DNA from: Urechidicola sp. | GTDB lineage: Bacteria; Bacteroidota; Bacteroidia; Flavobacteriales; Flavobacteriaceae | Direction: 5' to 3' | DNA length: 64,000 nt | NCBI GenBank assembly: GCA_028599075.1 | Contig: JAQRMW010000041.1 | Location: forward strand, 1-64,000 | In this document: one piece after another, positions 61,338-64,000 of the stretch | Layout of the letters: every line of letters starts with the position of its first letter | Numbering within the stretch: the stretch's first letter is position 1 | Translations under genes and position numbers: made by a program | The notes under the pieces: generated by a model | Seen by the model: the letters and a program-made list of their open reading frames with translations, nothing else | What the model was told of the DNA's origin: nothing | Database searches by the model: none

Positions 61338-61709
61338 TTAATCAGCAGTTTTAATAACGGTTCCTTTAATCACAAAATTAGAATGTCCAATAACCGCTTC
61401 AAAATCATAAGAATTTGCAGTCACACTTTTTAGCTTAACATTGATGGGTTCATTGTCTAGTTCCGTTTTCGGATGCAACATTTGTAAGGTGTAGTTAAAA
61501 TTATTTTTCCAATGAATAGATAAGGTATCTATTTTATCATCATAATATTCTATTTGCAAATCACAGATGCGTTTAAAAACTGTTTTATCATATTTTTCAT
61601 CAGCAAGAATTTCAAATGTACCTTGTTTAAAAGTATCAAGGTCTAGTTGCTCTCTTTTTTTACAAGAGAAAAGGGTTAAGAAACAGCAAAAAAGAAATAT
61701 GTTTTTCAT
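61338..61709 (-). CDS. Hypothetical lipoprotein
   Basis: A 123-residue lipoprotein (MKNIFLFCCFLTLFSC, Cys16) with a compact beta-rich mature part: GTFEILADEKYDKTVFKR, CDLQIEYYDDKIDTLSIHWKNNF, YDFEAVIGHSNFVIKGTVIK. No known domain is recognised. First gene of the operon with terC, the His-rich protein and the receptor; a periplasmic accessory of the system is possible. Confidence 0.65.
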   Translation of the reverse strand: MKNIFLFCCFLTLFSCKKREQLDLDTFKQGTFEILADEKYDKTVFKRICDLQIEYYDDKIDTLSIHWKNNFNYTLQMLHPKTELDNEPINVKLKSVTANSYDFEAVIGHSNFVIKGTVIKTAD

Positions 61710-61730
61710 TTAAATTATTTTTTTAGGTTT

Positions 61731-61785
61731 TCGTCACTTCGAGTATTTTGGCACACAAAGTGATGCCAAAATGTATCGAGAAGTT
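61731..61785. repeat. TTCGAGT/TATCGAGAA repeat arm, left flank of the GIY-YIG pseudogene
   Basis: CGTCACTTCGAGTATTTTGG then GCCAAAATGTATCGAGAAGTT. The arm overlaps the stop codon of the GIY-YIG frame and is the inverse of the copy at 62092-62139 on the other side of it. Confidence 0.7.
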
Positions 61786-62074
61786 ATTTGAACTTCTTCT
61801 TTGCTAAATTAGGTAATCGATTGAATTCATCATTTATCAATGTTTCCTTTTTGGATTTTGACCATTTTTTTAATTGCTTTTCTTTTTCGATTGCCATATT
61901 AATATCTGTAAATTCTGCATAGAATTTTAATTATATAGGTCTTCTATAATATGTATAACTTCCTTTATATGACCCGTTTTGATGTGAACGAACTCTACTT
62001 GTTAAATCTGATGTAACCCCTGTATAGTATGTTCCATCAGAACATAATAAGATATATACATAAGAAACTTTCAT
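61784..62074 (-). pseudogene. GIY-YIG nuclease-like gene with an internal stop
   Basis: 97 codons on the minus strand: MKVSYVYILLCSDGTYYTGV (GIY-YIG strand-strand motif, here YVY...YYTGV), the conserved Arg in TSRVRSHQNG, then RRPI, an in-frame TAA at 61931-61933 (codon 48), and an otherwise intact continuation LKFYAEFTDINMAIEKEKQ-LKKWSKSKKE to a stop at 61784. Intact homologues have Lys at the stop site, so a single A-to-T change (AAA to TAA) broke it. Small GIY-YIG (UPF0213-like) proteins are predicted endonucleases. It is flanked by inverted repeats. Confidence 0.85.
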
Positions 62075-62091
62075 TTTTCATAGTTAACAAT

Positions 62092-62139
62092 GTTCTCGAT
62101 ACAATTTTCTCCCTGTGTCGAAAACCACTCGAACTGACG
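62092..62139. repeat. TATCGAGAA/TTCGAGT repeat arm, right flank of the GIY-YIG pseudogene
   Basis: GTTCTCGATACAATTTTCTC then AAAACCACTCGAACTGACG. It lies 18 bases upstream of the GIY-YIG start and is inverted relative to the left-flank copy. Confidence 0.7.
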
Positions 62140-62148
62140 ATACCGTAA

Positions 62149-63495
62149 TTAAATCCCCGTAAAATTACTAGGAGTTATTACTCTTAATTCTGATTTAATT
62201 GCCTCACTGACTTCTAAGGTATCAATAAAATTAGCAATAGATTGTTGTGTTATTTTTTCATTGGTACGTGTCAAGCCTTTCAAAGCTTCATACGGATTTG
62301 GATAGGCTTCGCGTCTTAAAATTGTTTGTATTGCTTCTGCAACTACTGCCCAATTATTTTCTAAATCTCTTTCAAAAGCTTCTTTGTTTAACAACAATTT
62401 ATTCAAGCCTTTTAAGGTAGATGAAAATGCAATGGTTGTATGTGCTAAAGGCACTCCAATATTTCTCAATACTGTTGAATCGGTTAAATCTCGTTGTAAT
62501 CTAGAGATTGGTAATTTAGCTGAAAGAAATTCAAAAATTGCATTAGCCATTCCTAAGTTCCCTTCAGAATTTTCAAAATCAATTGGGTTTACTTTATGTG
62601 GCATTGCCGAAGATCCTATTTCGCCAGCTTTTATTTTTTGTTTAAAATAATCATTAGAAACATAGGTCCAGATATCACGGTTTAAATCAATCAAAATAGT
62701 GTTGATTCTTTTTAATCCATCAAACAGAGACGCCATGTGGTCATAATGTTCAATCTGAGTTGTTGGAAAAGAATGGTGTAATCCCAAACTGTTTTCTACA
62801 AAATTGGTTCCGAATGCCTTCCAATCATTTTGTGGATATGCAACCTTGTGTGCATTGTAATTCCCAGTAGCACCACCAAATTTTGCGGCATGTGGAATCG
62901 CTTTTAATCCTATCAGTTGCTGATTGATACGCTCTACAAAAACATAAATTTCTTTTCCTAATCGGGTAGGAGAGGCAGGTTGCCCGTGAGTACGCGCTAA
63001 CATAGGAATGTCTTTCCAATCGTTAGATAAACTTTCTAGTTTTGCTTTTAACTCTTCTAACATTGGATAATACACATCTATCAATGCTTCTTTTAAAGAT
63101 AGTGGAATTGCAGTATTGTTGATGTCTTGTGAGGTCAATCCAAAATGGATAAACTCTTTAGATGCTTCTAAGCCACCAATCAAATCAAACTGTTCTTTTA
63201 TAAAATACTCAACAGCTTTTACATCGTGGTTGGTTACTTTTTCGATGTCTTTAATTTTTTGTGCATCGGCATCAGAAAAATCAGCATATATTTTCCGCAA
63301 TACTGGAAACAAGCTGTTGTCAAAATTTGCCAGTTGTGGAAGTGGTAATTCACAAAGCGAAATAAAATATTCTATCTCTACTTGTACTCGGTATTTGATC
63401 AATGCTTTTTCTGAAAAATAAGGAGCAAAATTTTCTACTTTATTGCGGTAACGTCCATCAATAGGAGAAATGGCGTTGAGAGTATTTAAGGTCAT
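62149..63495 (-). CDS. purB: Adenylosuccinate lyase
   Basis: A 448-residue lyase with the start at 63495 (MTLNTLNAISPIDGRYRNKVENF); the frame can be extended by 28 residues to 63579, but those are encoded across the promoter. Motifs: HGQPASPTRLGKE with the catalytic His, and the signature loop SSAMPHKVNPIDFENSEGN. It catalyses two steps of purine synthesis (SAICAR to AICAR, and adenylosuccinate to AMP) and belongs to the E. coli-type PurB subgroup. A canonical promoter precedes it. Confidence 0.95.
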   Translation of the reverse strand: MTLNTLNAISPIDGRYRNKVENFAPYFSEKALIKYRVQVEIEYFISLCELPLPQLANFDNSLFPVLRKIYADFSDADAQKIKDIEKVTNHDVKAVEYFIKEQFDLIGGLEASKEFIHFGLTSQDINNTAIPLSLKEALIDVYYPMLEELKAKLESLSNDWKDIPMLARTHGQPASPTRLGKEIYVFVERINQQLIGLKAIPHAAKFGGATGNYNAHKVAYPQNDWKAFGTNFVENSLGLHHSFPTTQIEHYDHMASLFDGLKRINTILIDLNRDIWTYVSNDYFKQKIKAGEIGSSAMPHKVNPIDFENSEGNLGMANAIFEFLSAKLPISRLQRDLTDSTVLRNIGVPLAHTTIAFSSTLKGLNKLLLNKEAFERDLENNWAVVAEAIQTILRREAYPNPYEALKGLTRTNEKITQQSIANFIDTLEVSEAIKSELRVITPSNFTGI

Positions 63496-63514
63496 AGTGT
63501 GTTGTGTTGATGTG

Positions 63515-63545
63515 CAAAAATACGACAAGGAAATGAAATCCCAAA
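63515..63545 (-). promoter_or_regulatory. Canonical Bacteroidota promoter of purB
   Basis: On the minus strand TTTG (63545-63542), 19 bases, then TATTTTTG (63522-63515), an exact match to TTTG-N19-TAnnTTTG. The box is 20 bases before the ATG at 63495. The -33 TTTG lies within a heptamer array. Confidence 0.75.
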
Positions 63546-63602
63546 TAGTAAATATCAAATAGTAAGCACCAAATGACAAATAAGAAATTCCAAATAATTA
63601 AA
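63540..63602 (+). repeat. NNNAAAT heptamer array upstream of purB
   Basis: Nine units CCCAAAT, AGTAAAT, ATCAAAT, AGTAAGC, ACCAAAT, GACAAAT, AAGAAAT, TCCAAAT, AATTAAA with AAAT at unit positions 4-7 in almost all, register exact over 63 bases. Confidence 0.75.
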
Positions 63603-63681
63603 TTCTCAAATGCTAATTTATGAATGGATTCCCGTTTGCACGGAAAAGACAGTTTTATTTAATTAGTTACTTTTTATTTAC

Positions 63682-63762
63682 ATCAACCATCAACCATCAA
63701 CCATCAACCATCAACCATCAACCATCAACCATCGGTCTTCTGTCTCCCGTCTATCGTCTCTT
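63682..63762 (+). repeat. ATCAACC array followed by GTCT heptamers
   Basis: Seven perfect ATCAACC units (63682-63730), then ATCG and four GTCT-led units GTCTTCT, GTCTCCC, GTCTATC, GTCTCTT (63735-63762). The last two units overlap the stop codon and final codons of the minus-strand gene that ends at 63751. Confidence 0.85.
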
Positions 63763-64000
63763 TTCATACTTCTCAATCCACTTCAAAATTTTTTTCCCTC
63801 TTGCTTTATAGGCAGGACTACCCCCTGAGGTTTCTTGTGCCAAAATCAATTTTAATTCCTTATGTACCCAATCCACATTTTTGCCAAAAAGAAAAAGTGT
63901 TTCCATGGTATACGCTTTTACTGCCACTTTTTGGTCGGATATCATCCAATCGAAACCAGTTTCTATTATTTTATCAATATGGTTTGGCATTAAAAAATTT
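63751..64000 (-). CDS. C-terminal part of an uncharacterised HEAT-like helical protein (runs off the window)
   Basis: The frame is open to the window edge; a Met at 63990 reads MPNHIDKIIETGFDWMISDQKVAVKAYTMETLFLFG but the preceding codons (NFL) are also open, so this Met is probably internal. The segment contains two HEAT-like helical hairpins (FDWMISDQKVAVKAYTMETL and WVHKELKLILAQE), typical of the C-terminal end of longer Bacteroidota proteins of this kind, usually beside purB. The last codons lie in a heptamer tract. The function cannot be assigned from this part. Confidence 0.6.
   Translation of the reverse strand, partial: NFLMPNHIDKIIETGFDWMISDQKVAVKAYTMETLFLFGKNVDWVHKELKLILAQETSGGSPAYKARGKKILKWIEKYEKRR

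Overview
The window is strongly AT-rich bacterial chromosome from a member of the Bacteroidota, most probably a marine-type Flavobacteriaceae. Evidence for this: an rpmB-rpmG-(DUF4295)-ftsY run, CarboxypepD_reg/TonB-dependent receptors, DUF6452/DUF6048 next to rlmD, bacillithiol enzyme BshC, many Cys-lipoproteins, and Bacteroidota-type promoters (TTTG-N19-TAnnTTTG, best seen before purB). Most genes are core housekeeping genes; I see no phage, integron, insertion sequence, CRISPR array, tRNA or rRNA.

Layout. 0.2-5 kb: FAH-family hydrolase, thioredoxin-like lipoprotein, GNAT, CYTH protein, esterase, cinA. 5-9 kb: ribosomal proteins L28 and L33, a 50-aa DUF4295 protein, ftsY, an orphan protein and a bestrophin-like channel. 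9-18 kb: amidase, beta-lactamase-fold hydrolase, rimO, VF530 protein, a DUF2157-DUF4401-GDYXXLXY membrane operon, bshC. 18-27 kb: lpdA, argS, Cys-cluster protein, NamZ-type muramidase, LolC/E-type permease, outer membrane protein, a YtxH/holin-like envelope operon, lipA. 27.8-33 kb: a minus-strand operon of small Cys-rich protein, glycosyltransferase, ECF sigma factor and Nramp-like transporter, then murB and an aminotransferase. 33-38 kb: aspartyl protease with PDZ, DUF1573 protein, valS, a 51-aa lipoprotein. 38-45 kb: sulfotransferase, substrate-binding protein, nucleoside phosphorylase, SUI1-like factor, 2OG-Fe dioxygenase, DUF6048, DUF6452, rlmD. 45-55 kb: ornithine aminotransferase, DinB, msrB, UMF1-type transporter, L-2-hydroxyglutarate oxidase, DUF proteins, HAD phosphatase, two GNATs, TPR lipoprotein. 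55-61.7 kb: two paralogous His/Asp/Glu-rich TonB receptors with a His/Cys-rich small protein, TerC and a lipoprotein, read as a metal-homeostasis locus. 61.8-64 kb: a broken GIY-YIG gene, purB and a partial gene at the edge.

The unusual content is the dispersed repeats. At least four families occupy gene boundaries: (i) arrays with an exact 7-bp period whose unit sequence drifts, (ii) short hairpins of the type TTCCCGCG-loop-CGCGGGAA with covarying stems, (iii) longer inverted elements built on TTCGAGT / TATCGAGAA, and (iv) CTCGACTGCGCTCGA elements. Two essential genes appear to carry repeat sequence in frame: valS (about residues 441-454) and murB (about residues 264-275). A GIY-YIG nuclease-like pseudogene is bracketed by inverted copies of family (iii), which suggests, as a hypothesis, that such nucleases move or maintain these repeats. 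A second pseudogene, the C-terminal remnant of a metallo-beta-lactamase-fold hydrolase, lies at 52.3-52.5 kb.
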